Positions 5,491 to 5,714 of a DNA stretch of 5,714 nt are shown here, in pieces; the first letter of the stretch is position 1, and each line of letters begins with the position of its first letter. Below the pieces are notes generated by a model, which was given only the letters and a program-made list of their open reading frames with translations, was not told the origin of the DNA and did no database searches. Location of the stretch: assembly GCA_051275765.1 (NCBI GenBank), contig JBNMOV010000333.1:1-5714 (forward strand), in the 5' to 3' direction. This DNA comes from JAHDCE01 sp051275765. GTDB lineage: Bacteria; Bacteroidota; Bacteroidia; Chitinophagales; Saprospiraceae. The position numbers were made by a program, and so were the translations under genes.

Positions 5491-5714
5491 ATGAACTTGG
5501 ATTTTCTTAAGGAATTAGGATTAGAAGAAAGGAACGCCGGTACTTCCACTGGTGCAAGAGCCTATGAATCAGAAGCTGATTATATAGATTCTTATTCTCC
5601 CGTAGATGGCAAATATATAGGTAGCGTTAGTGTAACGACTAAAGCTCAATACGAAACCGTAATGGACAAAGCATCTGATGCTTTCCAGATATGGAGAAAA
5701 TATACTGCTCCACA
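5491..5714 (+). CDS. Aldehyde dehydrogenase, ALDH7 (antiquitin / piperideine-6-carboxylate dehydrogenase-like), 3'-partial
   Basis: The first 74 codons of a gene that runs off the window, so no stop is seen. The start MNLDFLKELGL is typical of the ALDH7 branch, whose N terminus is a short helix before the Rossmann fold. Residues 34-46 (SYSPVDGKYIGSV) match the conserved SPVDGK-type strand pair that opens ALDH domains. Residues 53-70 (QYETVMDKASDAFQIWRK) match the helix containing the A-x-x-A-F-x-x-W pattern. ALDH7 enzymes oxidise alpha-aminoadipate semialdehyde / piperideine-6-carboxylate with NAD+ in lysine breakdown, and some act on other aldehydes. The NAD-binding and catalytic Cys/Glu residues lie beyond the window, so activity cannot be confirmed. 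The ATG is preceded by CCATATTATT with no Shine-Dalgarno, usual for this phylum. The family call is firm; the substrate is inferred. Confidence 0.85.
   Translation, partial: MNLDFLKELGLEERNAGTSTGARAYESEADYIDSYSPVDGKYIGSVSVTTKAQYETVMDKASDAFQIWRKYTAP

Noticed and set aside
1..5714. CRISPR array, tRNA, rRNA, phage or defence system
   Set aside because: No regularly spaced repeats, tRNA-like cloverleaf, rRNA-like stretch or recognisable defence, phage or transposase domain was seen.

Overview
This AT-rich window, about 5.7 kb long, almost certainly comes from a member of the Bacteroidota. Three things support this: a secreted protease ending in a type IX secretion (T9SS, Por system) C-terminal sorting domain, a 355-residue FabH-like ketosynthase of a type I associate with that phylum, and A/T-rich leaders with few strong Shine-Dalgarno sites. 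I cannot assign a genus.

Layout. (1) Positions 2-2923, + strand: the C-terminal part of a large secreted subtilisin-like (S8, KP-43 type) protease. The 5' end lies outside the window. The visible part carries the catalytic-Ser motif, a beta-sandwich, several adhesion-like modules and the T9SS tail. (2) Positions 2953-3002: a perfect 23-bp inverted repeat with A/T tracts, a textbook bidirectional terminator between two convergent genes. (3) Positions 3075-4142, - strand: a complete ketoacyl-ACP synthase III-like enzyme with its Cys-His-Asn triad. (4) Positions 4143-4429: a divergent intergenic region. Its right end (4331-4429) is in frame with the next gene and encodes a signal-peptide-like stretch that begins with ATA rather than ATG. 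(5) Positions 4430-5173, + strand: a conserved-looking but unrecognised acidic protein, with helical, TPR-like sequence near its C terminus. (6) Positions 5174-5490: a leader region with a possible 43-codon small membrane-protein ORF, one exact TAnnTTTG promoter-like match, two small hairpins and a short A-rich direct repeat. (7) From 5491 to the window end, + strand: the first 74 codons of an ALDH7-type (antiquitin / piperideine-6-carboxylate dehydrogenase-like) aldehyde dehydrogenase.

The genes do not form one obvious pathway. The protease and ketosynthase are convergent and insulated by the terminator. The ketosynthase and the hypothetical gene are divergent. The hypothetical gene and the dehydrogenase are codirectional but 317 bases apart, so they are probably separate units. 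I see no CRISPR array, insertion sequence, tRNA, rRNA or phage gene. The point most worth checking is the hypothetical gene's start: an apparent signal peptide and an upstream AAGGGA are present, but the codon where ATG is expected reads ATA.
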